Origin: Trichomonas vaginalis G3 | Taxonomy: Eukaryota > Parabasalia > Trichomonadida > Trichomonadidae | Direction of reading: 5' to 3' | NCBI RefSeq assembly: GCF_026262505.1 | Contig: NC_067203.1 | Span: 10,292,001 to 10,356,000, forward strand | Length of the DNA: 64,000 nt | Shown: piece by piece, positions 1 through 9,967 of the stretch | Layout of the letters: every line of letters begins with the position of its first letter | Position numbering within the stretch: the first letter of the stretch is position 1 | The notes under the pieces: model-generated | The model's database searches: none | What the model saw: the letters and a program-made list of their open reading frames with translations, nothing else | What the model was told of the DNA's origin: nothing | Position numbers and translations under genes: made by a program

Positions 1-740
1 TAAAGGATTAAACCTGGAAAAATAATTAGAATACATACTGAAATAATTTAAATTCTCAATAATTTCTTCAAACATGGTTCTTATACATCATATTTCTGAA
101 TGCTTTCTATTGCATAACACTAACAGGAATGACATTCAAAATAAAAAAAAATTGCATTAAGAATTATGCTCAAATGGAGAAATGCAGTTACATTTCTGAT
201 CATATCATACAATGCAATGTGTGCTGATATAACACTCAAATAAAACTTTTTTCATATTGAATACCTCAAATAAATTAAAATCTAATAATTATCATTAAAA
301 AATTCTTGACTTAAAGGTTATAAAGTGTCAGTACCTTTTCTTTTTTGCTTATTTATCTGTTTATATCTTTAAAAAACTATCATTATATTTCATAGATTAC
401 AATTTGTGCGAATATATGAGTATATTTTAAAAATTTGTTAATTTATTGATGTGAAATGCATAATATCTACCAAATATATAGTTTTTGTACATTATGAAAC
501 AAAAGAATTATCATCATTTCTTTATTTCTGCAATAAATAACATGCAAATTTACTAAAATAATAATACCTTATATTATACTTGACATAATTAACAAATTTA
601 TAAGCAATAATGAATAATTCTATTGTTTAGACTGCTATATAAATATGCAAAATTATTTCAATAAAAAAATATTCATTTCCCCGAGCTGCCATATAATAAA
701 AGATATATTTTAATACATAAATATTTCATTTATCATACTT
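1..740. other. AT-rich stretch without recognisable gene
   Basis: I see no convincing coding region, RNA gene or long repeat here. Short homopolymer runs are common. A short segment at about 690-706 reappears inverted at about 1182-1199, beyond the satellite array, with one mismatch in 16 bases. Confidence 0.6.
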
Positions 741-810
741 AGAGGCAAAAATAAATCCCCGGAAAATCTCCGAATCTCCAAGATTCTTCCGGGGATTTAT
801 TTTTGCCTCT
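741..810. repeat. Perfect 24-bp inverted repeat (hairpin) next to satellite
   Basis: The arms at 741-764 and 787-810 are exact reverse complements, separated by a 22-base centre that can pair further. The centre contains GGAGATTC-like words, which also occur in the direct repeats at 1435-1573 and 3315-3453. It may be a terminator-like hairpin, a cruciform or the end of a mobile element; the sequence does not decide. Confidence 0.85.
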
Positions 811-822
811 AATTATAATTAA

Positions 823-1180
823 TACAATATACATACAATATACATACAATATACATACAATATACATACAATATACATACAATATACATACAATATACAT
901 ACAATATACATACAATATACATACAATATACATACAATATACATACAATATACATACAATATACATACAATATACATACAATATACATACAATATACATA
1001 CAATATACATACAATATACATACAATATACATACAATATACATACAATATACATACAATATACATACAATATACATACAATATACATACAATATACATAC
1101 AATATACATACAATATACATACAATATACATACAATATACATACAATATACATACAATATACATACAATATACATACAAT
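823..1180. repeat. 11-bp tandem array (unit ACAATATACAT), about 32 copies
   Basis: The unit ACAATATACAT is repeated almost without variation for about 358 bases. Three units make 33 bases, so several frames on both strands lack stops, and the resulting Tyr/Ile/Cys-rich open frames are artefacts. The homogeneity suggests recent slippage or unequal exchange. Confidence 0.95.
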
Positions 1181-1434
1181 GCTATATCTTTTATCATATA
1201 ATATATATAGGGAAATGAGTCAATGATAGTCAATTTGGAAATCGCAAAGAAATTCTTTCATATTCTTGAATTAATTATATATTATAATATTATGAATAGT
1301 GTAAGTCCTGCATTGATTATTAAATTTGTTCAAATTCATATTTCCCATTCATGCTACTAATATCAGATGATATTTTATAATGTATCCGTGTAAATATCAC
1401 AAATATATACAAAATTAATGAGAAAACGGCAATA

Positions 1435-1573
1435 ATTTTAAATCATTAAAAAAATATTTAGAAAGGGGTAAAAATCAAAAATCCGTCGAAGTTGATAAAA
1501 ATTCCTAAAAATCGCCAAATTCGGAGATTCGTGGTGGTGATTCTTTTTATTTTGGAGATTCTGGACAAGCTTA
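1435..1573 (+). repeat. Direct repeat copy 1 (about 139 bp) flanking the ankyrin gene
   Basis: Nearly identical to 3315-3453 in the same orientation, with a few substitutions and a one-base length difference. It holds GGAGATTC twice and ends CTGGACAAGCTTA. The two copies bracket the ankyrin gene at 1847-3271. Confidence 0.9.
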
Positions 1574-1604
1574 TTAATATCTATCTATTTACTAATCTTA
1601 TGTT

Positions 1605-1770
1605 ATATATTAAATAAAAATGATTTTTTATACTTGGGACAAAAGGCGTAAGTACCATGTGATATGAAATTGTGAGAATCTCATAGTATATTTTGAATAT
1701 TTCTCTTAATTCAAAAGTGAACTTACGCCTTTTGACTCGCAGTTTGTATATAACATTTTTATTTTTTAAA
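1605..1770. repeat. MITE-like imperfect inverted repeat
   Basis: A perfect 14-bp inverted repeat (CAAAAGGCGTAAGT at 1640-1653, its complement at 1721-1734) is extended outward on both sides by less perfect pairing, giving arms of roughly 45 bases. There is no coding potential. It may be a small inverted-repeat element. Confidence 0.5.
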
Positions 1771-1846
1771 AGAAGATCCAAAATTGAGAGAAGGAAATTG
1801 TAAGAACTTTGTAAGATTTGTCTTATTCGACTTCTATACTCAACAC

Positions 1847-3271
1847 TTACCAGTAATCATTGATATTTGCACCATGTGAAATAAGAAGTTCAGCTGTTTC
1901 TTTATTATTATAATATGCTGCAATATTAAGAGCGGTTTGTCCATATTTATCTTTTTCATTGATATTTGCACCGTGTGAAATAAGAAGCTCTGCGATCTCT
2001 TTACTATTATTTTCTGCTGCAATATGAAGAGTGGTTTGGCCATATTTATCTTTTTCATTGATATTTGCACCGTGTGAAATAAGAAGCTCTGCGATCTCTT
2101 TACTATTATTTTCTGCTGCAATATGAAATGCGGTTTCTCCATTATTATCCTTTTCATTGATATTTGCCCCATATGAAATAAAAAGTTCTGCTGTTTCTTT
2201 AATATTATTTTTTGCTGCAAAATGAAGAGAGGTTTTTCCATTATCATCTTTTTCATTGATATTTGCTCCACGTGAAATACATTCATCACCTCCTTCATTA
2301 TTGTTGACTATAATTTGATTGTATGACTCTAGTAATAATCTGCCAATATTAGAATTTTGCGCTTTACATGCAAAATAAATAATTCCAAATTTAGTGTGAT
2401 TATGTTTGTTAGAAAATGTATTGTTTTTGAAAATATCTATTGTTTGCGAAAATGCAGCACCCCATGGAAAGATGTAATATTTGTTCCTTTTGAATAGAAG
2501 AAATACAGCATTAAGGTTTTGATATCTGATGATATCTTCATAAACAGGTTTATAGCTTGTATCATTCATCCAATTCTCTTCTTTTCCATACTTCCAAATC
2601 TCGCCATAAAAATTATCAAGTTCGAATATCTCTCTCTCTAAAACATATTCAAGCAATTTGTGATTGTGTGTTCTTATAATGCTTCTGAGACAATCAATAT
2701 CCATTTTATGTTCTTTCAAGCATTCGTTGATGATGTCTTGATTTCCTCCAATTAATGCGCTGCAAAGACAATTTTCAGTTATTTCACTAATATGATTTGA
2801 AGTTAAGAAATAAAAAATGTTAACAGATCCAAAGTATGCACATGCTTCAATTAGAGATAAGACTGCAAAATAACCCTTATCGAAAGCATTGTTCCTGAAA
2901 TTAGGAATTAGGAAATAAACGTCATCCGGTATTGAATTTTGAGTTAAATATTCCTTGAACTTATCAATTTGATCATGCATAACTATAAATTTAATCGAAC
3001 CCTCCGTTTCAAAATGGTAATCTGAAACTCCGGTTAGGTAAGCCCCGATCTGTTCGAGTATTTTGACGTAATTCGCTCCGGATGCATAATTGTATCTAAT
3101 TGCCTCATGAATTAACTTTGTAAGTTGCTTGATTGAAAGTTGATACTTTGAAATTAAAGTATTTGTAATTATACTGCACATATCTTCGATAGGTTCATTA
3201 GATTTTATGTGGAAGAGCTTTTCAAGCGCCCCTATAAAATCCGCATATTGTTTAGAATAGTCAGAACTCAT
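1847..3271 (-). CDS. Ankyrin-repeat protein with DUF3447-like N-terminal region
   Basis: A 474-residue protein with no signal peptide. The first ~330 residues are a helical region typical of the large trichomonad ankyrin family (DUF3447-like), and it parallels the genes at 30970 and 40118. From about residue 335 there are four 33-residue ankyrin repeats with the ISHGANINEKD..G.TALHIAAENN pattern. The frame stops just after the start of a further repeat, so the C-terminus may be shorter than in relatives. A TCAATTTTT stretch precedes the ATG. Ankyrin repeats bind other proteins; the partner is unknown. The gene lies between two copies of a 139-bp direct repeat. Confidence 0.85.
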   Translation of the reverse strand: MSSDYSKQYADFIGALEKLFHIKSNEPIEDMCSIITNTLISKYQLSIKQLTKLIHEAIRYNYASGANYVKILEQIGAYLTGVSDYHFETEGSIKFIVMHDQIDKFKEYLTQNSIPDDVYFLIPNFRNNAFDKGYFAVLSLIEACAYFGSVNIFYFLTSNHISEITENCLCSALIGGNQDIINECLKEHKMDIDCLRSIIRTHNHKLLEYVLEREIFELDNFYGEIWKYGKEENWMNDTSYKPVYEDIIRYQNLNAVFLLFKRNKYYIFPWGAAFSQTIDIFKNNTFSNKHNHTKFGIIYFACKAQNSNIGRLLLESYNQIIVNNNEGGDECISRGANINEKDDNGKTSLHFAAKNNIKETAELFISYGANINEKDNNGETAFHIAAENNSKEIAELLISHGANINEKDKYGQTTLHIAAENNSKEIAELLISHGANINEKDKYGQTALNIAAYYNNKETAELLISHGANINDYW

Positions 3272-3314
3272 AATAAAAAAAAAAATTGACTAGTCAAAAA
3301 TCTAGTAATTGACT

Positions 3315-3453
3315 ATTTTAAATCATTAAGAAATACTTAGAAAGGGGTAAAAAATCAAAAATCCGTCGAAGTTGATAAAAATTCCTAAAAATAGCCAAAT
3401 TCGGAGATTCGTGGTGGTGATTCTTTTTATTTTGGAGATTCTGGACAAGCTTA
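3315..3453 (+). repeat. Direct repeat copy 2 (about 139 bp)
   Basis: Second copy of the repeat at 1435-1573, same orientation, just upstream of the ankyrin gene's start. The remaining bases to 3767 hold nothing I recognise. Confidence 0.9.
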
Positions 3454-3767
3454 CATACATACCTTTATATTGGCCATTTTTAAAATTCATTACTGTTAAC
3501 AGTTAAACTAAAGCGGTGAACCCTTAAGCATGACAAAGAATCTGTCATTTCCATGCAATGGCTTTAAAATATGCATTGCAAACGATTCCAATTCATTTAT
3601 AGTCATAAATCTCATGACGAGAATTAATTTTGTTTCAAAATAAACTTATCTATTTGGGAAACTCAGTAAAATAGCTAAATTTCGCCGAAACTTTGCTTAA
3701 AAATATTATGATTCATGACATCATGTAAATAAAAAACATTTCACTAAAATATTACATATTTAATTAA

Positions 3768-4826
3768 TTATTCTTGATTTTCTTCTGCGTCGAGATCTGC
3801 GAGGTAGTGCTCAGCAAGAAGTGCTGCCTGGCATCCTGTTCCAGCAGAAGTAATTGCCTGCCTGTAAACTTTGTCTGCGCAGTCGCCAGCAACGAAAACT
3901 CCTGGAACTTTAGTTCTTGGAGTTCCATCTGTAATGAAATAACCACCTTTGTCTCTGTCAAGTTGTCCCTCGAAGATAGATGTCTCTGGGAAATGGCCAA
4001 TTGCCACGAAAAGTGCAGAAACTGTGTGATTTGTTAATTCATTGGTCTTAACGTTCTTAACCTGAACGCCTGTTACGAAATCTTCGCCAAGAACTTCATC
4101 AATAACTGTATCATAGATGATTTGTACTTTGGAAGCAGCCAATCGCTTCTTCATTGGGTTGGAAGCACGAAGTTCATCTCTTCTATGGAATAACTTGACA
4201 GTTCTGCAGATTTTTGCTAAATATAATGCTTCTTCAGCGGCGACATCACCACCTCCGACTATGGCGACGTCCTGGTTAGAGTAAAGAGCACCATCGCAAA
4301 TAGCGCAAGCACTGACACCTCTGTTCTTCAATCTTTCTTCGCTTGGAAGACCTAAGTATTTGGCTTTGGCGCCTGTAGCGATAATCAATGATCTGCATTT
4401 GTATCCATTGCCATCATAGGATTCCAGTCTTCTTGGGAAAACAGATAAATTGACTTTAACAATTGTATCTGTTAAGAATTTAGCTCCATTTCTAATAGCT
4501 TGCTCCTTCATTGCATCAACAAGCTGTGGACCTGTTCCATTGAAGCTTGGGAAGTTTTCAACTTCGGTTGTATAAACTAATTGACCTCCTGGTACATCGC
4601 CATGTAATACAACTGTATTGTAACCTGCTCTTGCAGCATATAAGGCAGCTGTGCAGCCGGCTGGTCCACTGCCAAGGATAATAACATCAATTACAGGAAC
4701 TTCATCCCAATTAATTTCTTTTGGAAGTTCCAAGTCGTCATCAAGACCCCATCCAAAACCATCTGATTCATCATCATCTTCGCATGAAGCTCTGAAGAGC
4801 AAGAAAGGAAGTAAAATTGGAAGCAT
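3768..4826 (-). CDS. Thioredoxin reductase, low-Mr type, with signal peptide
   Basis: A 352-residue flavoprotein that uses NADPH to reduce thioredoxin. The FAD-binding GSGPAG is at residues 52-57, the redox pair CAIC at 174-177, the NADPH-binding GGGDVA near 191, and a late FAD motif FVAGDC near 317. It is of the small bacterial-like class without the selenocysteine tail. Unusually, the first ~14 residues (MLPILLPFLLFRASC) look like a secretory signal peptide, followed by an acidic linker of about 30 residues before the enzyme domain. The leader GCACTTTTCATAATG differs from the trichomonad initiator consensus at only about its first base, which supports this start. The enzyme may act in the secretory pathway or outside the cell; an organelle target is an alternative. 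Confidence 0.93.
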   Translation of the reverse strand: MLPILLPFLLFRASCEDDDESDGFGWGLDDDLELPKEINWDEVPVIDVIILGSGPAGCTAALYAARAGYNTVVLHGDVPGGQLVYTTEVENFPSFNGTGPQLVDAMKEQAIRNGAKFLTDTIVKVNLSVFPRRLESYDGNGYKCRSLIIATGAKAKYLGLPSEERLKNRGVSACAICDGALYSNQDVAIVGGGDVAAEEALYLAKICRTVKLFHRRDELRASNPMKKRLAASKVQIIYDTVIDEVLGEDFVTGVQVKNVKTNELTNHTVSALFVAIGHFPETSIFEGQLDRDKGGYFITDGTPRTKVPGVFVAGDCADKVYRQAITSAGTGCQAALLAEHYLADLDAEENQE

Positions 4827-5155
4827 ATTATGAAAAGTGCCATTTATATTTGGCTGGATAGATCATTATGTATACCGTTACCGTCGAAAAACTAATCAGC
4901 ATGAGGTATGTACTATAATTTTTCATTGATCCTAATGCTGATTTTAATATTGAAAAAAATGTTATTCAAATATAAGCTCTTTCTTAAAAAAAGTGAAAGA
5001 AATATTAGTGTGGTTAACAATACTGCTGGAAAAGCACAAATTTACTCAAACATTTTTGCAATTCTAAAAAAAATTATCTAAAATAAAGGTATAAAATGAC
5101 GCAGTATCATTAAATAGCAAAATTTGTTTCAACAAAATCTTTTCAATGACATTTT
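4827..5155. other. Intergenic, nothing recognised
   Basis: AT-rich spacer between the thioredoxin reductase start and the RPB6 stop. It should contain the reductase promoter; no further feature is visible. Confidence 0.5.
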
Positions 5156-5440
5156 TTACAATACAAGGTTCTCATTAATAACGATTAATTCGTTAACAGC
5201 GACATCTTCATAAGTTCCATCTGGAAGAGTACGACGAATGATAAGTGGTGTCTTCTTTTGCTTTAGTTCTTCTTCAGCAATGTTCAATGGATCAACTTCT
5301 GAGCCAATATCAATTTGAACTGGAGCTCCGTTAGCAATTTGCATGGCTCTGATACCAAGAACACGTGCCTTTTCGTATTTTGTAAGATATTCTGTTGTGT
5401 TAATTGGTTTGTATAAATGTGTCTGTGTTGAAGATTCCAT
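5156..5440 (-). CDS. RPB6: RNA polymerase subunit RPB6/RPABC2 (omega homologue)
   Basis: A 94-residue protein starting at the internal [15 protein letters not shown] longer in-frame start exists 30 codons upstream, but it would add an atypical hydrophobic tail. The family core is clear: [21 protein letters not shown], a [16 protein letters not shown] segment, and [24 protein letters not shown]6 is shared by RNA polymerases I, II and III and helps assemble the largest subunit in the nucleus. The acidic N-terminal tail seen in many relatives is short here. Confidence 0.93.
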   Translation of the reverse strand: MESSTQTHLYKPINTTEYLTKYEKARVLGIRAMQIANGAPVQIDIGSEVDPLNIAEEELKQKKTPLIIRRTLPDGTYEDVAVNELIVINENLVL

Positions 5441-6180
5441 CGAAAAAATTTGAATGGAAATTACAAAATGGCCAAGCATTGCTGAATAGAGAACAAATCG
5501 ATAAATAAATGAGCATAATATACTATACAATAGGAAAGAAGCAAAATTAACGGAAGAATAGCTCCTTCTTGAACGTTCTACGTTTGAATTCTTCGGCCAA
5601 TAATATTAAAATCTTAAAACAGTCAATTTAAGTTCGTATCATATTACATAATGATAAGATGTTTGTTTGAAATACAGTTTATACGAAATAGCCAAAATCA
5701 TAAATTATATACATGGTACAATGATAAGGAGTGTAAATGCACATGCAACTAGCCTTATTTAAAGCAAATACATGAATGATAAAATGTGGCTAATAATATA
5801 CACAAAATAAAATGATTTCAAAGCAATCCTTTGTCTAAATAGGAACTCTTCACACTTTTGATGAGTTAATGGAGAATGTGAGAATAAGTAGTGTGAGTTA
5901 TTTCTATAAAATCATTATTTTGAGTGTGTTACATCAATATCGCTGAGTAAAATAGTTGATTCAAGATAAAATAATTGATATGGAATAATACACTCCTTAT
6001 GTTAAACTAAGTTATATGTAATATGGATCCTATTCTTACGAAATTGAAATTTTCTTCAAATTGGAATCAAGATTTTACATGAAATTTGAAGAAATATTTA
6101 GGCCTTAAATGCGATTACAACTAAGGTTGATTCATGTTCTCAAGTTTTTGGATGATGTCAATTTTTTTTACAAAAAAGAA
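5441..6180. other. Intergenic, divergent promoter region
   Basis: 740 AT-rich bases between the divergent RPB6 and C2-domain genes. A TCAATTTTTTT motif about 22 bases before the ATG at 6181 is the only regulatory-looking element I can point to. Confidence 0.5.
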
Positions 6181-6693
6181 ATGATAGAGCTAAATTATAA
6201 TTGGATTATAGATCTTGTCATTAAGGATGCTGAAATACATGATGGTGTAAATCATTCCAATACACCAATTTGGTTTGTTGTTATTGCAGATGGAGTTCCA
6301 CAACCGTTTTCAACACCACAAGTACAAAATTCGAAAAATCCCACATGGAATTATCCAGCAAGATTAGTTCTGAAATCACTAGATATATCTAAATCGTTTT
6401 TATACGTTGCATTATGCACATCTGGACCAAATAATGTTAATATACCGCTATGTAGTGCAAGAATTAGCTTAAGAAACTTACCTATTGGCTCTCCGAAATC
6501 ATTTAAATTCCCTTTAATGCTTACAAATAAAGCAGATACAGAAGCATGCACAGTCAGATGCGCGGCCACTCTATCTAGCTTCACTCCACAAGTGTACTTG
6601 CAGCCATCTATTAATAGACCAATGATGACCGGTGGTATGCAACAAATGGGCGGATATGCACAACCAATGAATAGGAATTTTGGCTATTATTAA
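6181..6693 (+). CDS. Small C2-domain protein
   Basis: A 170-residue protein starting MIELNYNW. This start is preferred over an upstream in-frame ATG at 6109 because a TCAATTTTTTT initiator-like motif lies just before it and because the first strand of the domain begins here. Residues ~5-135 resemble a C2 beta sandwich, with a conserved FSTPQVQNSKNPTWNYPARLVL strand-loop-strand. Few loop aspartates are visible, so calcium-dependent lipid binding is uncertain. The C-terminal 30 residues are rich in Met, Gly, Gln and Tyr. It probably acts at membranes; partners are unknown. Confidence 0.7.
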   Translation: MIELNYNWIIDLVIKDAEIHDGVNHSNTPIWFVVIADGVPQPFSTPQVQNSKNPTWNYPARLVLKSLDISKSFLYVALCTSGPNNVNIPLCSARISLRNLPIGSPKSFKFPLMLTNKADTEACTVRCAATLSSFTPQVYLQPSINRPMMTGGMQQMGGYAQPMNRNFGYY

Positions 6694-7021
6694 CTTTATT
6701 TTATTTATCTTAGAGATATTTCTTTGTATTCATATTTTTATCTTATAAATTGTTTTATATGTTTGAGATTTAATTTTTTTTTTATTATCCATTTTTGTTA
6801 GATTTTCATAGGATATTTCTTTGCTCTATGCAAATCTTTACTGTGATATGTTAGCTTATGGTGCAAATAAATGCAATGATTATCTCCAATTTGCATTTTT
6901 ATCTTTTTTTGAATGATTTTAACTTCAAAATGGCATCGAATTCTTCACACCTTTTACGGACGTGCTATTTTTCTTTCAAGCCATCAAACAAGTCCAAAAA
7001 GTTGTACGTTAAAGATCCAAA
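6694..7021. other. Intergenic, nothing recognised
   Basis: AT-rich spacer. An open frame from 6858 overlaps the start of the karyopherin gene but shows no family resemblance. Confidence 0.5.
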
Positions 7022-9967
7022 ATGTCTGACTTTGCTGACCTTATTAGAGCTCTTACTTCAACAAATGAAGAACTCAGAATCCCAAATCAACAATTATATA
7101 TGCAGAAAGAAGCCGAAAATCCTGTTGAATGCATGGCAAACTTACTTTCCATTCTGAATTCGGATGATTTCCATGATATCACAACTCATTGCTTTATTTA
7201 TCTATATAGAATAACATCAGTAATCTCTGCGCAGGATAATTTTGAAATTATTCCCCCTGAAATTGTTGATTTATTGAAAACAGTCTTAATTAAATACATT
7301 CAACTTCCAGTTTCACAAAATTCAGTTGCTATACGCCACGCATATCTTATTCTCCAACAATTTGTTATATTTTTCACTACAATTCAACCGGCCGGAGAAA
7401 TTTTAGAAGCAGTTCATTCTCAGATACAAACAAGTAACCAAGCTCTTGCTATTACTTACATATGTTACTATGCTTCTATTTTTACAGGCACAGACAATGG
7501 TGAAGCAATTTTCCAAAATCTTATTGCTTTGTTCCTTCTAGAGAGCTCTTCAACAGAAACTTTTGCTGAACAAATACATCTTTACATGCAACTTCTAAAA
7601 CTATCTCCAAATGTCTTCGAAGAGGATTTAATGAATCGCTGTGCTTCTCTGTTCATTCAATTAATCAATTCTCCAAAGCCAGGAGATTATGCCTTTGCAA
7701 CAGCATTAAGGTATTTCAAAGATAGCCTTAAGATGATGAGCGAGGAAGAAATCTCAATGTGCGCACCAATTATTGTTCGCTTATTCTCAGTTTTTTCATC
7801 GGAAACCGCCTTAGATTCTCAAAAACTTGAACTTATCGATAACTTTGTTGAAATTACTAAGTTTTATGGTGTTACTGAAATCATAATCGAAAACCTCGAG
7901 GAGTTCGGACAGCGTTGCATAGCATTTATTCAAAAATGTGGAGAATCTCAATCAGAACTAATTGAAAACATTAATGATTTATTAACAACACTTTGCGAAG
8001 AAGATGATTTCCATGAAAAGTTAACAGAATTGTTCACTCAATATCTTGAAAGCGAAAATCTTTATATTGCTTCAAGTATGCTCAGAATCTTATATCCAAC
8101 TGGTTACATTTTGCAACTTTTCGAATTATTAAAAGTTGAAGATAGATATATAGTTGAAAATGCTCTCGTTGCAATTGAAGCTGTATTAAATCATCATTTT
8201 GAAAAGGAGACTGAGCTAAATGAAGATAATTTGCTGGCTATATTCAAAGGATTATATGAAATCATTTCGGATGAATATTATGAACTTGCTTTGAAAGCAA
8301 TTGCAACACTCTTGGACGGTGCTGTTGCATTCAAGCTTCATGACTTCATTGTTTCTATTGCACAAGATGTTTTACAGATACTCAGTTCTTATTTCACAGT
8401 TGATTCTGTTCACCTTGCAGCTGCAATTGCAATTGCATGCCCATCAGATATGTCTGATGTTGCAGCTCAGATCTCTACAAGGCTTTTAGAATCAATTGAA
8501 AATGAAGAGGAACACTTAGATGGTCTTAACATCTTATCATTAGAAGGTAACTTCTTGCGTTGTATGGACGATTCTATGAAGCTCGAATTTATGGATAATC
8601 TTATTAGACTCACTGAGAAATATCCTGATATTGTTACAAGCGAAGGATTTGGCTTTTGTATCAAAGCAGTAGGCCAAAACATGACAAACTTCATTGATAT
8701 TGTCATGCCAAAGCTTATTGAAAACAGTTCCAAGGATCCTGCAATTGCCTGTGACTTCAATATTTCTAACTCTGATTCAGTGATGGCATTCCAGATTCCT
8801 GGTTCAGCAAAGAACCTTGTTGTTAGAAGTGAAGAAATTGTTGAAATTACTAATTCAATTAAGAACCTTGCTAAATTCATCAAAGTTGTTGGAAGAAGTG
8901 TTACTGATTACAATAAAGAGCTTAATACAGTTGTTAGCAAGACACTTTATCAAATGTTAGATAAGGATATCAGAATTGCTTCCATCAAACTTATATCTGT
9001 AATTTCAGTTGCTTTTCCAGAAACTGCTGCTCAGTATGCAGCTTATATCCATTCTTTCTTGCTTGGCTCAGAGGATGATGAGGATGGATGTGTTGCCGAA
9101 CCAGAGAACGTTGTTAGAATGAAATGTCTTCATAAAATTTCTAAATTAATCGAGAAGGAAGCTGTTCCAATTGAATATGTTTCTGCAATAGCAGATATTC
9201 CTGCACAAATAATCAATATGTGTGCAAAGGAAATTATTGGCGAAATTAACAATAATTCATTCTCTGACAATGTTTACAGAGAATACTTAGATACTGTCTG
9301 GGAAACTTTAACAATTATGAAATCTATTGAAAATAGAAATCATGAAATTGCTATTATTGCTTTCCAGCAATGCATTTCAGCTCTTGAAGATAATAATCTC
9401 TCAGAGCACACTCCACTATTTGATATTATTCGAGCAGGATTGCTTGCAGATTTCTTAGAAATAGTTCCTGAGTATGAGCATTTTGATTCAGCATTCAAGC
9501 AACTCACTGATGGAATGATGTCAACAAATGAAAATGTTAGACAACTTTCATTGTATGGATTCGGCAGAGCTGCAACAAAGCTTGATGTAAAGGAAGATGT
9601 TTTGGATGGATTCTTATCAATCCTTGCTGGAGCAATCTCCAATGAAGACACTAAGGAGGAAAATTATGCTTTAGGAAATGAATGCGGTCTTTCATCCTTA
9701 TGTCTCATTCTTGAAAAGAGAATTACAGTTACAGGAACAGCAAATGGAATTGAAGGATACATTCAATTCCTGGCAAATAATCTACCTGTATATAGAGATG
9801 ATGATGAGTCAGAAATTGTTTATAGATTCTTATATAATTTAAGGAACAATTCTCGTGCTTCTCAAATGGTTAGAGACTTTTGCGACCAGCTATTAACTTC
9901 ATGCGAAAATATGGATGTATCAAGTGATATTGTTTCAAAAACAATTCAAAAATGTCAATCTGCATAG
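7022..9967 (+). CDS. Karyopherin-beta, importin-5-like nuclear transport receptor
   Basis: A 981-residue all-helical protein built from HEAT-type repeats. The N-terminus (MSDFADLIRALTSTNEELR, then QLYMQKEAENPVECMANLL) follows the pattern of importin-beta family N-termini: a short segment of new helices, then the first repeat with NP. The acidic loop EDDEDGC near residue 685 and the C-terminal segment LPVYRDDDESEIVYRFLYNL resemble importin-5/Kap121. Such proteins bind RanGTP and carry cargo through nuclear pores. The length is a little below the usual ~1,100. Assignment to importin-5 rather than another karyopherin is by pattern only. Confidence 0.65.
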   Translation: MSDFADLIRALTSTNEELRIPNQQLYMQKEAENPVECMANLLSILNSDDFHDITTHCFIYLYRITSVISAQDNFEIIPPEIVDLLKTVLIKYIQLPVSQNSVAIRHAYLILQQFVIFFTTIQPAGEILEAVHSQIQTSNQALAITYICYYASIFTGTDNGEAIFQNLIALFLLESSSTETFAEQIHLYMQLLKLSPNVFEEDLMNRCASLFIQLINSPKPGDYAFATALRYFKDSLKMMSEEEISMCAPIIVRLFSVFSSETALDSQKLELIDNFVEITKFYGVTEIIIENLEEFGQRCIAFIQKCGESQSELIENINDLLTTLCEEDDFHEKLTELFTQYLESENLYIASSMLRILYPTGYILQLFELLKVEDRYIVENALVAIEAVLNHHFEKETELNEDNLLAIFKGLYEIISDEYYELALKAIATLLDGAVAFKLHDFIVSIAQDVLQILSSYFTVDSVHLAAAIAIACPSDMSDVAAQISTRLLESIENEEEHLDGLNILSLEGNFLRCMDDSMKLEFMDNLIRLTEKYPDIVTSEGFGFCIKAVGQNMTNFIDIVMPKLIENSSKDPAIACDFNISNSDSVMAFQIPGSAKNLVVRSEEIVEITNSIKNLAKFIKVVGRSVTDYNKELNTVVSKTLYQMLDKDIRIASIKLISVISVAFPETAAQYAAYIHSFLLGSEDDEDGCVAEPENVVRMKCLHKISKLIEKEAVPIEYVSAIADIPAQIINMCAKEIIGEINNNSFSDNVYREYLDTVWETLTIMKSIENRNHEIAIIAFQQCISALEDNNLSEHTPLFDIIRAGLLADFLEIVPEYEHFDSAFKQLTDGMMSTNENVRQLSLYGFGRAATKLDVKEDVLDGFLSILAGAISNEDTKEENYALGNECGLSSLCLILEKRITVTGTANGIEGYIQFLANNLPVYRDDDESEIVYRFLYNLRNNSRASQMVRDFCDQLLTSCENMDVSSDIVSKTIQKCQSA

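Noticed and set aside
823-1180. CRISPR array
   Set aside because: No spacers; the unit is a plain 11-bp tandem repeat in a eukaryotic setting.
739-1233. Long Tyr/Ile/Cys-rich open frames on both strands
   Set aside because: They are produced by the 11-bp satellite, whose three-unit period has no stops; no protein family resemblance.
1840-2298. 152-codon frame rich in Met, Lys and Phe
   Set aside because: Out-of-frame shadow of the ankyrin repeats at 1847-3271.
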